Shown here: piece after piece, positions 15,377 through 23,904 of the stretch
Position numbering within the stretch: the stretch's first letter is position 1
Layout of the letters: each line of letters opens with the position of its first letter
Source: Deltaproteobacteria bacterium
Lineage (GTDB): Bacteria; Desulfobacterota; Dissulfuribacteria; Dissulfuribacterales; JALVPX01
Direction of reading: 5' to 3'
DNA length: 34,279 bases
Assembly (NCBI GenBank): GCA_027023445.1
Contig: JALVVK010000087.1
Coordinates: 1 to 34,279, forward strand
Translations under genes and position numbers: made by a program
Notes under the pieces: generated by a model
Databases searched by the model: none
What the model saw: only the letters and a program-made list of their open reading frames with translations
Told to the model about the DNA's origin: nothing

Positions 15377-16336
15377 CTATCTTGTGTTTTCTTTTTTGGT
15401 GTCGGGTTTGATCCTGGATCTGAAATCAAACCAGGTATCGAATATGCCCAGAAGGGCCACAAATATTAGACCATACCACTGTATTAATATCAACAAATAG
15501 AATATTCCCCTGGCTATGCCAGGCAATTTTAACCACTTGAAATAACGAGATATTATAGCCAGCCCCAAAATCGAATAAAGCCCGCCCATCCCAAGCAGCA
15601 TATTGTCGCCCACCTGTTTGAGCAAGTCACTGCCGAAAAGGCTCGCCGCGCCGGCAAGTATAACGCCCCATATAAGGAAGTCCGGGAAATACCATGAATC
15701 AATGTCTTCCGCAAAAATACCCGCCCCCTTTTTTTTGCGAAGCGACCATCGGGCTATCATGAGATTTGAAAAGCTGGTTATCACAAACATGCAAAAGATT
15801 ATGCCCGGCAGAAAACTGAGCACCGTTTTTTTTACATCCAGCATCCATGCGTCAATCCCGGTGTTGTCCGGGCTGGCCATGGCTTGCCTGTAAAGGGCCA
15901 GGCTGTGATCCAGGTCCTTTGAAACCATATTCTGCATCTGGGCGTATGCCTCTGGCAGATTGCCTCCTGACGCCAGGAAAAGAGCAATGCAGAAGGTGAT
16001 GCAAAGGAACACGGTTCCCACCAGAAAAAGCCTGGACTGGGATGCGCCCTTGTCTGCCAGGACCAGAAACAGGCCCGCAAGGCCGGCTCCCTGGATGAGC
16101 CAAAGCACCAGAGAATACTGACCTGCAACAGCGGCCAGTGCCAAACCGATACCCGCTCCTGTAGCCAGTATCATGCCGGAGAGCCTGGTGTCCGTTCCGT
16201 AACAGCATGCCACCAGCAGACCCGGGCCTGCAAGCTGCATGGGCGGAGACATGGCCGGGACCAGTATCGGCATATTTATAACAACACAGGCCAGGAACCA
16301 CCGATACAGATATTCTGCCGGTATGTATTTTGCCAT
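15377..16336 (-). CDS. DUF2232 polytopic membrane protein
   Basis: This 319-residue protein has about eight hydrophobic spans, for example FLACVVINMPILVPAM, LFLVGTVFLCITFCIALFLA, LSFLPGIIFCMFVITSF and ILLILIQWYGLIF-type segments near the end. DUF2232 (YybS-like) proteins regularly lie between rpsR and rplI in Desulfobacterota and Firmicutes, as here. The fold resembles S-component-type membrane proteins, but no substrate is known. The start ATG gives MAKYIPAEYL. The gap to rpsR is 55 nt and to rplI 11 nt. Confidence 0.85.
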   Translation of the reverse strand: MAKYIPAEYLYRWFLACVVINMPILVPAMSPPMQLAGPGLLVACCYGTDTRLSGMILATGAGIGLALAAVAGQYSLVLWLIQGAGLAGLFLVLADKGASQSRLFLVGTVFLCITFCIALFLASGGNLPEAYAQMQNMVSKDLDHSLALYRQAMASPDNTGIDAWMLDVKKTVLSFLPGIIFCMFVITSFSNLMIARWSLRKKKGAGIFAEDIDSWYFPDFLIWGVILAGAASLFGSDLLKQVGDNMLLGMGGLYSILGLAIISRYFKWLKLPGIARGIFYLLILIQWYGLIFVALLGIFDTWFDFRSRIKPDTKKENTR

Positions 16337-16391
16337 TTTATAAGCGAGCCGAGGGCAGGCGCTGTACCGTCCCCGTTTGTCGTAAAATGAA

Positions 16392-16652
16392 CTAATCCTT
16401 CAGTGCGTGACCGGAGGTAAAGGGCAACAGCGCCATGATTCTTGCCTGTTTAATGGCAGTAGTCAGCCGCCTCTGGTGTTTAGTGCAAGTGCCGGTGATG
16501 CGTCTCGGCAGAATCTTGCCCCTTTCGGTAATGAAATGCCTGAGGGTTTTGGCATCTTTGTAGTCTATGACGAGGGATTTGTCCGCACAAAACCTGCATA
16601 CCTTCCTGCGGACATATATGCGGCGCCTGTAACGATTTCTTTGCATAACCAT
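16392..16652 (-). CDS. rpsR: 30S ribosomal protein S18
   Basis: This 86-residue protein has the S18 core [20 protein letters not shown] and [20 protein letters not shown] CxxC pair (KVCRFCADK) in the N-terminal half is of the kind seen in zinc-binding (C+) S18 forms. The start codon shares a base with the rpsF stop (TAATG), so S6 and S18, which bind each other in the 30S platform, are translationally coupled. Confidence 0.97.
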   Translation of the reverse strand: MVMQRNRYRRRIYVRRKVCRFCADKSLVIDYKDAKTLRHFITERGKILPRRITGTCTKHQRRLTTAIKQARIMALLPFTSGHALKD

Positions 16653-17038
16653 TATTCTTCTCCTCCTGAGGCTTCAGAGGTCTCCTCCTCTGTTTGGTCG
16701 GTGTCTTTGCCAGCTTCTGTGGTTTTAAGAGCTTCCGGGTCGAATTCGTCATCCTTTTTCAGGGTCATGAATTTCAATACCCGCTCATCAATCCTCAGGT
16801 TACGGGTAAGCTCCTGGATAACATCACCTGGAGCGCCATACTCCATGAGCACATAATAACCGTGAGTCTGCTTTTCTACCCTGTAGGCCAGCTTCTGAAG
16901 GGGCCACGGGTCGACCTTGATGATTTCCCCGCCACCTTGCGTGATAATATCCTGCAGCTTCCGGGAAATCTCCTGGCGTGTTTCATCGTTCAGCTCCGGG
17001 TGGAGAAGATAGAGGGTTTCGTAAAAACGTGGTTTCAT
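16652..17038 (-). CDS. rpsF: 30S ribosomal protein S6
   Basis: The start at 17038 ([16 protein letters not shown]) is clear because GGGAGG lies 7 nt upstream. The track's extension to 17128 is leader sequence. It gives 128 residues with the S6 fold: [51 protein letters not shown] and [14 protein letters not shown]. The tail is acidic ([12 protein letters not shown]), typical of S6. It is first in the rpsF-rpsR-DUF2232-rplI-dnaB-rsmG operon. Confidence 0.97.
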   Translation of the reverse strand: MKPRFYETLYLLHPELNDETRQEISRKLQDIITQGGGEIIKVDPWPLQKLAYRVEKQTHGYYVLMEYGAPGDVIQELTRNLRIDERVLKFMTLKKDDEFDPEALKTTEAGKDTDQTEEETSEASGGEE

Positions 17039-17041
17039 AAG

Positions 17042-17098
17042 AACCTCCCTTCGGACATTGTGTTTTGGCCCTTTGCACAAGGGCAAGGAGGAAACGGT
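17042..17098 (-). promoter_or_regulatory. Candidate S6:S18-binding rpsF leader structure
   Basis: The rpsF 5' UTR can fold with CUCCUU pairing to AAGGGAG, which contains the Shine-Dalgarno, plus an inner stem UUGUG/CACAA. On the 3' side an unpaired UGUCCG includes a CCG. A CCG bulge next to the start region is the known mark of the S6:S18 autoregulatory leader in many bacteria. A competing perfect hairpin (GCCCUU/AAAGGGC type, 17068-17084) would break this fold, which hints at a switch. Pairing was judged by eye only. Confidence 0.45.
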
Positions 17099-17128
17099 TG
17101 AAAAACAGTTCTTCCTGTAAAGTTGCAT

Positions 17129-17157
17129 TCTTTACCCGAGAGTTAAGGAATAGTCAA
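17129..17157 (-). promoter_or_regulatory. Possible sigma-70 promoter of rpsF operon
   Basis: On the minus strand TTGACT (17157-17152) is followed after exactly 17 nt by TAAAGA (17134-17129). The -35 box is good and the -10 box is weak. The predicted start lies about 85 nt before rpsF, which leaves room for the structured leader. Nothing else promoter-like was seen in 17100-17270. Confidence 0.35.
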
Positions 17158-17277
17158 GTATAGCCGGAAAGTTGTCTTCTGTTCAAAAAACCATCACTTT
17201 ATCGCAGGCATAGCGCAATCCAGAATAATACGCCTTGCCCACCTTCCCCACATGTTTTAACGTAAAATATCAGTAAG

Positions 17278-17538
17278 TAATCCGTATCATGCAGCTTGTA
17301 AGTTTGCCAAAGATGCGAGGCGGAGAGCACGCAGGCGCACCTTGGTACTTCAAGTGCCTGACAACAAGGCAGATTCGGTAAAATTGCGAGCCCCCTGCGG
17401 CTTCAAATGCCTGAAGATCTGTCACGGATTAGACTTCACCTTTTGGCTGAAGGCACAACGGGAACAATTACATACTAACCATGCAATAATTCAATGAAAT
17501 TATTTTCTTCATACATTTGAAGTGCATAACCGGGATTA
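17278..17538 (+). repeat. MITE-like dispersed element, copy A (261 bp)
   Basis: This copy is bounded by degenerate terminal inverted repeats (TAATCCGTATCATGC at the left, GCATAACCGGGATTA at the right, 11 of 15 matching as inverted repeats). It is homologous over its length to 28576-28830 on the opposite strand. A hand alignment of 17301-17414 with 28804-28691 has no gaps and 94 of 114 identities, including an identical 26-nt run starting GCAGATTCGG. It has no ORF of its own. It fills most of the rpsF-hsp20 divergent intergenic region. The remaining 17539-17671 holds only the Hsp20 leader and no clear promoter. Confidence 0.75.
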
Positions 17539-17671
17539 ATTGTGGTTGAACATACTGACAGGGGATAACGCCTCAAAACAACGGATTTGTCCGTGGGCTG
17601 TCGCCTCTGGCGCATAGGTGGTTTTCAGCACGTTTTTTAATGCGTGCCGTTCAGGTCAATGGAGGAAAGAG

Positions 17672-18109
17672 ATGCCTATCATCAAAATAAATGTTGGAGG
17701 GAGGCTGGGGCACGTCCGCGATGACGTCAGAAGGCTTATGGACGAATTATTCCAGGTGTCCGTGCCCAGGATCAATCTCACCGAGGGCTGGATGCCTGAA
17801 CTGAATGTATGCGAGACGGAAGACGCGCTGTATGTGCTGGCCGACATGGCGGGAGTGGACACTGACAGCCTGTCCGTTGTGATTGACGGCAGCTTTCTGC
17901 GTATGAAGGGATGCAGGAAATGTTTTCTGCCCAAGGGAAATAAACGTTTTTACCTGATGGAAATCGGTCAGGGGGAATTTGAGCGCATGATACATCTCCC
18001 TGTTCCAGTGGACTCAGACAGTGTGGACGCAAGGTACGATAACGGCCTTCTGATTATGCGTCTGCCCAAGGTTTCGGTAAGGGAATCCATCAGGATTCAT
18101 GTGGATTAG
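17672..18109 (+). CDS. Hsp20/alpha-crystallin small heat shock protein
   Basis: The start at 17672 (MPIIKINVGG) follows GGAGG at 7 nt. The track start at 17618 lacks such a site. It gives 145 residues. The alpha-crystallin domain is about 45-140: MPELNVCETEDALYVLADMA (beta 2-3), GEFERMIHLPVPVDSDSV, and the signature ARYDNGLLIMRLPK. The tail RESIRIHVD holds an IxI/V-like motif used in oligomer assembly. It acts as an ATP-independent holdase. An unusual CRKC pair sits in the loop after beta 4 (about residue 75). lon follows 34 nt later, so chaperone and protease are probably co-expressed. No sigma-32 or CIRCE site was recognised. Confidence 0.93.
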   Translation: MPIIKINVGGRLGHVRDDVRRLMDELFQVSVPRINLTEGWMPELNVCETEDALYVLADMAGVDTDSLSVVIDGSFLRMKGCRKCFLPKGNKRFYLMEIGQGEFERMIHLPVPVDSDSVDARYDNGLLIMRLPKVSVRESIRIHVD

Positions 18110-18143
18110 ACAGTGGCTGGAGCAAGGATAAAGAGGTGCGATT

Positions 18144-20519
18144 ATGGCTGAGAAATCTCGTGCAGAAGAAAATACTGCTCAAAATCACCATACCATAAAA
18201 GAACTTCCTGTTCTGCCGGTAAAGGAGCTGGTGCTTTTCCCTCACATGGTTGTGCCATGGATTGTGGAATCCGAACACCTGATCAAGATGGTGGATGACG
18301 CCCTGGCAACCGATAGAACCATCGCAGTGATAACACTGAGGAAAAATGACAAAGACGAACAGGTCCTTAACAACATGGGGACAGTAGCCCTTATCCTCAG
18401 AATGGCAAAAGACGAGGAGGGACACGCAAGGCTGATCCTTCAGGGCGTAACCAGGGTAAAGATGATAGAAGTCACGGAAGAGGAGCCATACATCAAGGCA
18501 AAGGTAAGGCCTGTACAGGACACATCGTCTCATGATGTAGAATCCCAGGCGCTGGTAGTGAATATCCGCCAGATATTCTCCAAGGTCCTGGAGCTTTCCC
18601 CGCATCTGCCCAAGGAGCTGGGCAGCATAACCATGAATGTGGATGACCCGGGGGTGCTGGCAGATATAGTGGTAAGCAATCTTAACATCCCCGCCGAAGA
18701 AAAGCTTTCTATCCTTGAGTCCTTTGATGTCAAGAAGAGGCTTCAGAAGGCATTGAAAATCCTGACCGAACAGGTGGAGATCCTGGAGCTTGGGCACAAG
18801 ATACAGTCCCAGGTAAAGGACCAGATGGATAAGACCCAGCGTGAATTTTATTTGCGAGAGCAGCTAAAGGCCATAAAGAAGGAACTGGGCGAAGAGGAAG
18901 ACCGCGGGCAGGAGATCGTTGAGCTTCGGGAAAGGCTGGATAGTCTCCAGCTTCCCGACGAGGCAAGGGAAGAGGTGGAAAGAGAGCTGGAACGACTGTC
19001 CAAGATGCATCCATCCTCATCCGAATACACGGTTTCAAGGACCTATATCGACTGGATGCTGGAGCTTCCCTGGAACAAGATGACCGAGGATCATCTTGAC
19101 ATAAAAAAGGCAGAGGATGTGTTGAACAGGGATCACTATGACCTTGAAAAAATAAAGAACCGTATTCTTGAATATCTGGCCGTGCGTAAGCTGAAACCCG
19201 ATGCCAAGGGGCCGATTCTCTGTTTTGCCGGCCCTCCCGGAACAGGCAAGACCTCCCTTGGACGCTCCATTGCCAGGGCCATGGGCAGAAAATTCTGGAG
19301 GATAGCGCTGGGTGGCGTCCGGGATGAGGCAGAGATACGGGGGCACCGCCGGACCTATGTGGGCGCCATCCCGGGCAGAATTATTCAGGGACTGCGCAAG
19401 GTGGGAGTCAAAAACCCCGTGTTTATGCTGGATGAAATCGACAAGATAGGAACGGATTTCCGTGGTGACCCCGCATCTGCCCTGCTTGAGGTGCTTGATC
19501 CGGAGCAGAACGTGGCCTTTACGGATCATTACCTTGGGGTGGCGTTTGATCTTTCCAATGTGATATTCATTGCCACGGCCAATATGCTGGATACAATTCC
19601 CGGGCCCCTCCTGGACAGGATGGAGATACTTGAACTCGCCGGCTACACCCAGGAAGAGAAACTCCAGATTGCCATCAGATATCTTGTCCCCAGACAGATT
19701 GAGGCCAACGGCCTTGATTCAAGGTTTATATCCATATACAAACCGGCCCTTGCAAGGATAATCTCGGATTATACCAGGGAAGCCGGGGTCAGAAACCTTG
19801 AACGTGAGATAGCTGCCGTTTGCAGAGGAGTCGCCAGGCAGGTGGCTGCGGGACGGACTGAAAAGGTTAAGATTACCGCAAAATCCCTGCCTCGGTATCT
19901 CGGCCCGCCAAAATTCGAGCCAGAGATCGCCGAGAGGACCAGGGTGCCGGGGGTGGCAACCGGGCTGGCCTGGACCCCGGTGGGCGGGGAAATCCTCTTT
20001 ATTGAGGCGACCAGAATGAAAGGTTCCGGAAGGCTTATCCTTACAGGCAAGCTGGGAGAGGTGATGAAAGAGTCCGCCCAGGCGGCTCTGAGCTATATCC
20101 GTTCAAAGGTGGATGACCTGGGTATAAAGGAGTCTGTATTCAAGGAGGATGATATCCATATCCATGTTCCTCAGGGTGCCATCCCCAAGGACGGTCCTTC
20201 AGCCGGGGTGACCATCTGCATGTCTCTTGTTTCACTGCTTACAGGAAAGCCGGTAAGGCCGGATGTGGCCATGACAGGAGAAATTACCCTAAGGGGGCTG
20301 ATCCTGCCCGTGGGGGGAATCAAGGAAAAAATTCTTGCCGCTCACAGGGCAGGGATCAAAGAAATCGTTCTGCCCAAACGCAACAGAAAGGACCTGGAAG
20401 AAATACCGGAACATGTGAAAAAGTCCCTCACCTTTCACCTTGTGTCCCGGATTGACGAAGCAATAAAGGCGGTATTTGACAGGATTAACAGTCGTCCCGC
20501 CCCTGGCGGGGGTGCATAG
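18144..20519 (+). CDS. lon: ATP-dependent protease Lon
   Basis: This is a LonA-type serine protease of 791 residues that degrades misfolded and regulatory proteins in the cytoplasm. The N-terminal LAN domain starts near residue 20 ([20 protein letters not shown]). A coiled coil follows (about 220-275), then AAA+ with Walker [16 protein letters not shown] and Walker [13 protein letters not shown]. The C-terminal protease has the catalytic serine in [14 protein letters not shown] and the lysine in [20 protein letters not shown]. The length and all motifs are intact. AGAGGTG lies before the ATG. It is followed by a 10-bp hairpin. Confidence 0.98.
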   Translation: MAEKSRAEENTAQNHHTIKELPVLPVKELVLFPHMVVPWIVESEHLIKMVDDALATDRTIAVITLRKNDKDEQVLNNMGTVALILRMAKDEEGHARLILQGVTRVKMIEVTEEEPYIKAKVRPVQDTSSHDVESQALVVNIRQIFSKVLELSPHLPKELGSITMNVDDPGVLADIVVSNLNIPAEEKLSILESFDVKKRLQKALKILTEQVEILELGHKIQSQVKDQMDKTQREFYLREQLKAIKKELGEEEDRGQEIVELRERLDSLQLPDEAREEVERELERLSKMHPSSSEYTVSRTYIDWMLELPWNKMTEDHLDIKKAEDVLNRDHYDLEKIKNRILEYLAVRKLKPDAKGPILCFAGPPGTGKTSLGRSIARAMGRKFWRIALGGVRDEAEIRGHRRTYVGAIPGRIIQGLRKVGVKNPVFMLDEIDKIGTDFRGDPASALLEVLDPEQNVAFTDHYLGVAFDLSNVIFIATANMLDTIPGPLLDRMEILELAGYTQEEKLQIAIRYLVPRQIEANGLDSRFISIYKPALARIISDYTREAGVRNLEREIAAVCRGVARQVAAGRTEKVKITAKSLPRYLGPPKFEPEIAERTRVPGVATGLAWTPVGGEILFIEATRMKGSGRLILTGKLGEVMKESAQAALSYIRSKVDDLGIKESVFKEDDIHIHVPQGAIPKDGPSAGVTICMSLVSLLTGKPVRPDVAMTGEITLRGLILPVGGIKEKILAAHRAGIKEIVLPKRNRKDLEEIPEHVKKSLTFHLVSRIDEAIKAVFDRINSRPAPGGGA

Positions 20520-20550
20520 GATTACCGCTATACCAGGGAACGGTAATCCT
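20518..20550 (+). terminator. Perfect 10-bp hairpin at the lon stop codon
   Basis: AGGATTACCG pairs perfectly with CGGTAATCCT around a 13-nt loop and starts inside the lon stop codon. No U run follows (GGCAAACC), so it may be a 3' stabilising hairpin or a weak terminator. Confidence 0.5.
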
Positions 20551-20563
20551 GGCAAACCATCTG

Positions 20564-20592
20564 TTGACACTCATATGTATATTAAGTAAATT
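20564..20592 (+). promoter_or_regulatory. Sigma-70 type promoter of the ffh operon
   Basis: A perfect -35 TTGACA is followed after 17 nt by TAAATT (4 of 6 to TATAAT) in an AT-rich stretch. It lies in the lon-ffh gap, about 95 nt upstream of the ffh start codon. Confidence 0.55.
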
Positions 20593-20640
20593 ATTTTGAT
20601 TTATTCGCGGGGGAATTATTTTTTGTTTTCAGCCATAACT

Positions 20641-20670
20641 GACAGCTGACACCTTAAAGCTGTCTTGTTT
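20641..20670 (+). promoter_or_regulatory. Terminator-like hairpin in the ffh leader
   Basis: GACAGCT (20641-20647) pairs with AGCTGTC (20658-20664) around a 10-nt loop and is followed by TTGTTTT. It lies downstream of the promoter at 20564 and just 5 nt before the AGGTG Shine-Dalgarno of ffh. It could attenuate the operon or end read-through from lon. Confidence 0.4.
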
Positions 20671-20686
20671 TACCCAGGTGTTTTTT

Positions 20687-22015
20687 ATGTTTGGCAATCT
20701 CAGCGGGCGACTTGATGCGGCCTTTAAACGTCTGAAAGGCTATGGAAAGCTTTCCGAGGAAAATATCCAGGAAGGCCTGCGCGAGGTGCGTCTTGCCTTT
20801 CTTGAGGCGGATGTAAACTACAAGGTCGTAAAAGATTTCATCGCCAGCGTCAGGGAAAAGGCGGTGGGCCAGGAGGTAATGGACAGCCTTACCCCGGCCC
20901 AGCAGGTGATCAAGATTGTCCACGAGGAATTGATCAATCTCCTTGGCCGGAAATTTCAGGGACTGAACCTCGCGGGCCGGCAACCAGCGGTAATCATGCT
21001 GGCCGGGTTGCAGGGTTCGGGCAAAACGACCACTGCGGCCAAGCTGGCCCGCTGGTTAAAGGGCAAGGGCAGGCGTCCCTACCTGGTGCCGGCGGACGTT
21101 TACAGGCCGGCAGCTATTGACCAGCTGAAAAGCCTTGGCGCCCAGATAAAGGTGGAGGTCCACCCTACGGAACCCGGCGCATCCCCTGTGGATATTGCCA
21201 GACAGGCGGTTTCCAAAGCTGCCCTGGCCAACCTGGATACGGTCATCATCGACACGGCAGGTCGGCTGCATGTAGATGAGGCACTGATGTCAGAGCTCAA
21301 GGACATGAAATCTGTGGTCGAACCGCAGGAGACGCTCCTTGTAGCCGACGCCATGACAGGCCAGGACGCGGTAAACATAGCAAACCACTTTGACAAGGAG
21401 ATAGGCATTACCGGGGTTGTCCTCACAAAACTTGAAGGGGATGCCAGGGGAGGCGCCGCGCTTTCCATAAGGGCTGTAACCGGGAGGCCAATCAAGTTTG
21501 TGGGTGTGGGCGAAAAACTGGACGCCCTTGAGCCATTTCATCCTGATCGTGTGGCCAACCGCATTCTTGGCATGGGCGATGTCATGAGCCTCATCGAGAA
21601 GGCTCAGGAAACCATAGATCAGAAAAAGGCACAGGAACTCAGGGAAAAGCTGAAAAAGGACGCCTTCACCCTTGAGGATTTCCGTGACCAGCTGAAGCAG
21701 ATCAAGAAGATGGGAAGCCTGGAACAAATTATCTCAATGATTCCGGGCATGAAAAAAATGAAACAGTTAAAAGGGCTTATGCCGGACGAAAAGGAGCTGA
21801 TCCGGGCGGAGGCCATTATTAATTCCATGACCAGGGAGGAACGCCGCAACTACACCATTATAAATGCCAGCCGCCGGAAAAGGATTGCCCGGGGCAGCGG
21901 GACCCGCGTCCAGGATGTAAACCGTCTGCTGAAAAGTTATGCTGAGATGCAGAAGGTTCTTAAAAAAATGAAAAAATCCAGGTTTAAATTTCCCAACGGA
22001 ATGCTTCCTTTTTGA
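20687..22015 (+). CDS. ffh: Signal recognition particle protein Ffh
   Basis: Ffh binds 4.5S RNA and nascent signal sequences and targets ribosomes to FtsY. The ATG at 20687 ([13 protein letters not shown]) is preferred to the GTG at 20678, because AGGTG lies 6 nt upstream and the N-terminus matches the family. It has 442 residues. The NG GTPase domain holds [18 protein letters not shown] (G1), [10 protein letters not shown] (G3), [14 protein letters not shown] (G4 and following) and [16 protein letters not shown] (G5). The methionine-rich M domain holds [20 protein letters not shown] and the RNA-binding [14 protein letters not shown]. It heads the ffh-rpsP-khpA-rimM-trmD block. Confidence 0.97.
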   Translation: MFGNLSGRLDAAFKRLKGYGKLSEENIQEGLREVRLAFLEADVNYKVVKDFIASVREKAVGQEVMDSLTPAQQVIKIVHEELINLLGRKFQGLNLAGRQPAVIMLAGLQGSGKTTTAAKLARWLKGKGRRPYLVPADVYRPAAIDQLKSLGAQIKVEVHPTEPGASPVDIARQAVSKAALANLDTVIIDTAGRLHVDEALMSELKDMKSVVEPQETLLVADAMTGQDAVNIANHFDKEIGITGVVLTKLEGDARGGAALSIRAVTGRPIKFVGVGEKLDALEPFHPDRVANRILGMGDVMSLIEKAQETIDQKKAQELREKLKKDAFTLEDFRDQLKQIKKMGSLEQIISMIPGMKKMKQLKGLMPDEKELIRAEAIINSMTREERRNYTIINASRRKRIARGSGTRVQDVNRLLKSYAEMQKVLKKMKKSRFKFPNGMLPF

Positions 22016-22069
22016 TTCCGAAGCATTTTTTATGTACTATTGAAAAGAAACTATATTGAACATATCAAA

Positions 22070-22085
22070 CCGAAATCAGTTTCGG
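22070..22085 (+). promoter_or_regulatory. Small hairpin just before the rpsP Shine-Dalgarno
   Basis: CCGAAA-TCAG-TTTCGG forms a perfect 6-bp stem with a tetraloop, 2 nt before the AAGGAGG of rpsP. It may tune translation. No known ribosomal-protein leader was recognised. Confidence 0.35.
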
Positions 22086-22098
22086 CAAGGAGGAATAC

Positions 22099-22356
22099 AT
22101 GTCAATACGCATACGTTTAACCCGTGGAGGTCGCAAGAAGAAGCCATTTTACCGTGTTGTGGCAGCCAATGTGGAGGCCAAGAGAGACGGTCGTTTTCTG
22201 GAAATTCTGGGAACCTATGATCCGCTCAAGGAACCGGCCGAGTTCAAGGTGGACCCTGCCAAGCTGGATAAATGGCTGGGCCAGGGAGCCAAGCCGAGTG
22301 ATACGGTCAGAAGTTTGCTCAAGAAGGCAGGTTATTCCAGCAAGACCCTTTCATAA
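22099..22356 (+). CDS. rpsP: 30S ribosomal protein S16
   Basis: At 85 residues the length is normal. It has the S16 start [20 protein letters not shown] and the core [20 protein letters not shown], then a C-terminal helix region. AAGGAGG lies 6 nt before the ATG. It is part of the conserved order ffh-rpsP-khpA-rimM-trmD-rplS. Confidence 0.98.
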   Translation: MSIRIRLTRGGRKKKPFYRVVAANVEAKRDGRFLEILGTYDPLKEPAEFKVDPAKLDKWLGQGAKPSDTVRSLLKKAGYSSKTLS

Positions 22357-22415
22357 CAGGATTGATTTCAGGTTGTTTTACGCCAATTCAAGGACGAAGC
22401 GCGTGGAGGTGGTCC

Positions 22416-22646
22416 ATGAAGGATTTGATCGAATATATAGCCAAGGCCCTTGTAGATCATCCTGAAGACGTCCAGGTTAACGAAATCGCAGGAGAGCAGA
22501 CCTCTGTAATTGAACTGAAGGTCGCGAAGGATGACCTGGGCAAGGTGATTGGCAGACAGGGTCGCACGGCCAGGGCCATGAGGACCATCCTGAGCGCGGC
22601 ATCCACAAAGCTGAAAAAAAGGTCGGTGCTGGAAATCCTGGAATAA
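22416..22646 (+). CDS. khpA: KH-domain RNA-binding protein KhpA
   Basis: The start at 22416 ([20 protein letters not shown]) is supported by GGAGG 7 nt upstream and gives 76 residues, the family norm. The track start at 22362 lies in leader sequence. The KH motif reads [20 protein letters not shown] (GxxG as GRQG). KhpA binds RNA, often with KhpB, and affects small-RNA and cell-envelope functions in Gram-positive bacteria. Its role here is only inferred. It lies between rpsP and rimM as in many phyla. Confidence 0.95.
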   Translation: MKDLIEYIAKALVDHPEDVQVNEIAGEQTSVIELKVAKDDLGKVIGRQGRTARAMRTILSAASTKLKKRSVLEILE

Positions 22647-22649
22647 TCC

Positions 22650-23180
22650 ATGTCCGGTTCCTCTTATGTGGTTTTGGGCAGGATTATCCGTGCCCATGGA
22701 ATACGCGGGGAGATGGACGCCTGTAGTTATGCCGGGGATCTCCGGGCCTTCACAGAATTTCACAGGCTATTTCTGGCAACATCTTCAGGTCGGCGTTTGT
22801 CGTGCAAAATCAGGAAGGTCAGGCCCAAAAAAAAACAAGTAGTTATTCTGTCCCTTGAAGGGGTTGAAGACAGGAACCAGGCGGAGGCGCTTGCAGGAAG
22901 TGAGATATGCGTGTCCAGGAAAGACCTGCCGTCACTCATTGATGGCGAATATTACTGGCACGATCTGATAGGAATGAAGGTACGGACTCTGGAACGGGAA
23001 GAACTTGGACGGTTGACTGCCATAATGTCCACAGGAGCCCACGATGTGCTGGTAGTGAAAGGGCCGCGTGGCGAGATACTGATCCCCATGGTAGAGGAAA
23101 TGATAGAGGACGTTGATATATCGTCCGGGATAATTACCGTAGATCCGGTTCCGGGTCTTCTGGACATGAATGCTCTTTGA
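22650..23180 (+). CDS. rimM: Ribosome maturation factor RimM
   Basis: RimM assists 30S head assembly by binding S19. The protein has 176 residues. The N-terminal domain has VVLGRIIRAHGIRGEM and the RNA-like beta barrel. The C-terminal PRC barrel has YYWHDLIGMKVRTLEREELG and GEILIPMVEEMIEDVDISSG. It starts 3 nt after khpA and overlaps trmD by 11 nt, so translation is probably coupled. Confidence 0.96.
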   Translation: MSGSSYVVLGRIIRAHGIRGEMDACSYAGDLRAFTEFHRLFLATSSGRRLSCKIRKVRPKKKQVVILSLEGVEDRNQAEALAGSEICVSRKDLPSLIDGEYYWHDLIGMKVRTLEREELGRLTAIMSTGAHDVLVVKGPRGEILIPMVEEMIEDVDISSGIITVDPVPGLLDMNAL

Positions 23181-23904
23181 TATTTTAACCATATTCCCTG
23201 ATTTTTTTGCTTCTCCCCTGGGACAAGGTGTGATCAGGCGGGCAATAGACGCGGGAATTATCCGGGTTCGTCCCGTGGACCTGAGGCAGTACACCACGGA
23301 CCGCCACCGGACCACGGATGACAGGCCTTACGGCGGTGGAGAAGGCATGGTGATGAAGCCCGAACCCGTTTTCAGGGCGGTTACCGCCCTGAACGCCGAG
23401 CTACCCAGGCCAGAAGTAATCATGCTGTCTCCAAGGGGACGGCTTCTGGATCAGGCACTGGTCCGGGAACTGTCAAAACGATCCCGGATTGTACTGATTT
23501 GCGGCAGGTACGAGGGTTTTGATGAAAGGATCAGGAAGCGGATTGTTAACCTTGAGGTTTCCATAGGCGACTACATACTTGCCGGGGGCGAAGTGGCCGC
23601 TCTGGTTCTCATTGAAGCGGTGGCAAGGCTTATCCCCGGAGTTCTTGGCTGCGGGGCTTCGGCCCAGAAGGATTCATTCAGTGACGGTCTTCTGGAGTAT
23701 CCCCAGTACACCAGGCCCAGGGAATTTATGGGTATGGAGGTTCCGGAAATACTGCTTTCCGGCGATCATGAAAAAATTGCGAAATGGCGCCGCAGGCAAT
23801 CTCTTAAAGTAACCTTGCATCGGCGGCCTGACCTGCTTGACAAGGCGCGCCTTAACGAGGAGGACCTGAACTACCTTAAATCACTGGGGTACACCGGAAG
23901 ATGA
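23170..23904 (+). CDS. trmD: tRNA (guanine-37-N1)-methyltransferase TrmD
   Basis: TrmD is a knotted SPOUT enzyme making m1G37 in tRNAs and so preventing frameshifts. It has 244 residues. Motifs are MLFDILTIFPDFF at the start, PYGGGEGMVMKPEP, the knot strands VLICGRYEGFDERI and SIGDYILAGGEVAALVLIEA, and LEYPQYTRP. It overlaps rimM upstream and the next SPOUT gene downstream (ATGA). Confidence 0.98.
   Translation: MLFDILTIFPDFFASPLGQGVIRRAIDAGIIRVRPVDLRQYTTDRHRTTDDRPYGGGEGMVMKPEPVFRAVTALNAELPRPEVIMLSPRGRLLDQALVRELSKRSRIVLICGRYEGFDERIRKRIVNLEVSIGDYILAGGEVAALVLIEAVARLIPGVLGCGASAQKDSFSDGLLEYPQYTRPREFMGMEVPEILLSGDHEKIAKWRRRQSLKVTLHRRPDLLDKARLNEEDLNYLKSLGYTGR

Noticed and set aside
17042-17128. Extended rpsF N-terminus (MQLYRKNCF...)
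   Set aside because: S6 proteins begin at the MKPRFYE position, which has its own strong GGGAGG site; the rest is leader.
17281-17500. tRNA, riboswitch or CRISPR in the rpsF-hsp20 gap
   Set aside because: No cloverleaf, known riboswitch core or regularly spaced repeats; the sequence is explained as a dispersed element.
17541-17671. Sigma-32 promoter before hsp20 (TTGAAC near 17547)
   Set aside because: No matching -10 of the CCCCAT type at proper spacing.
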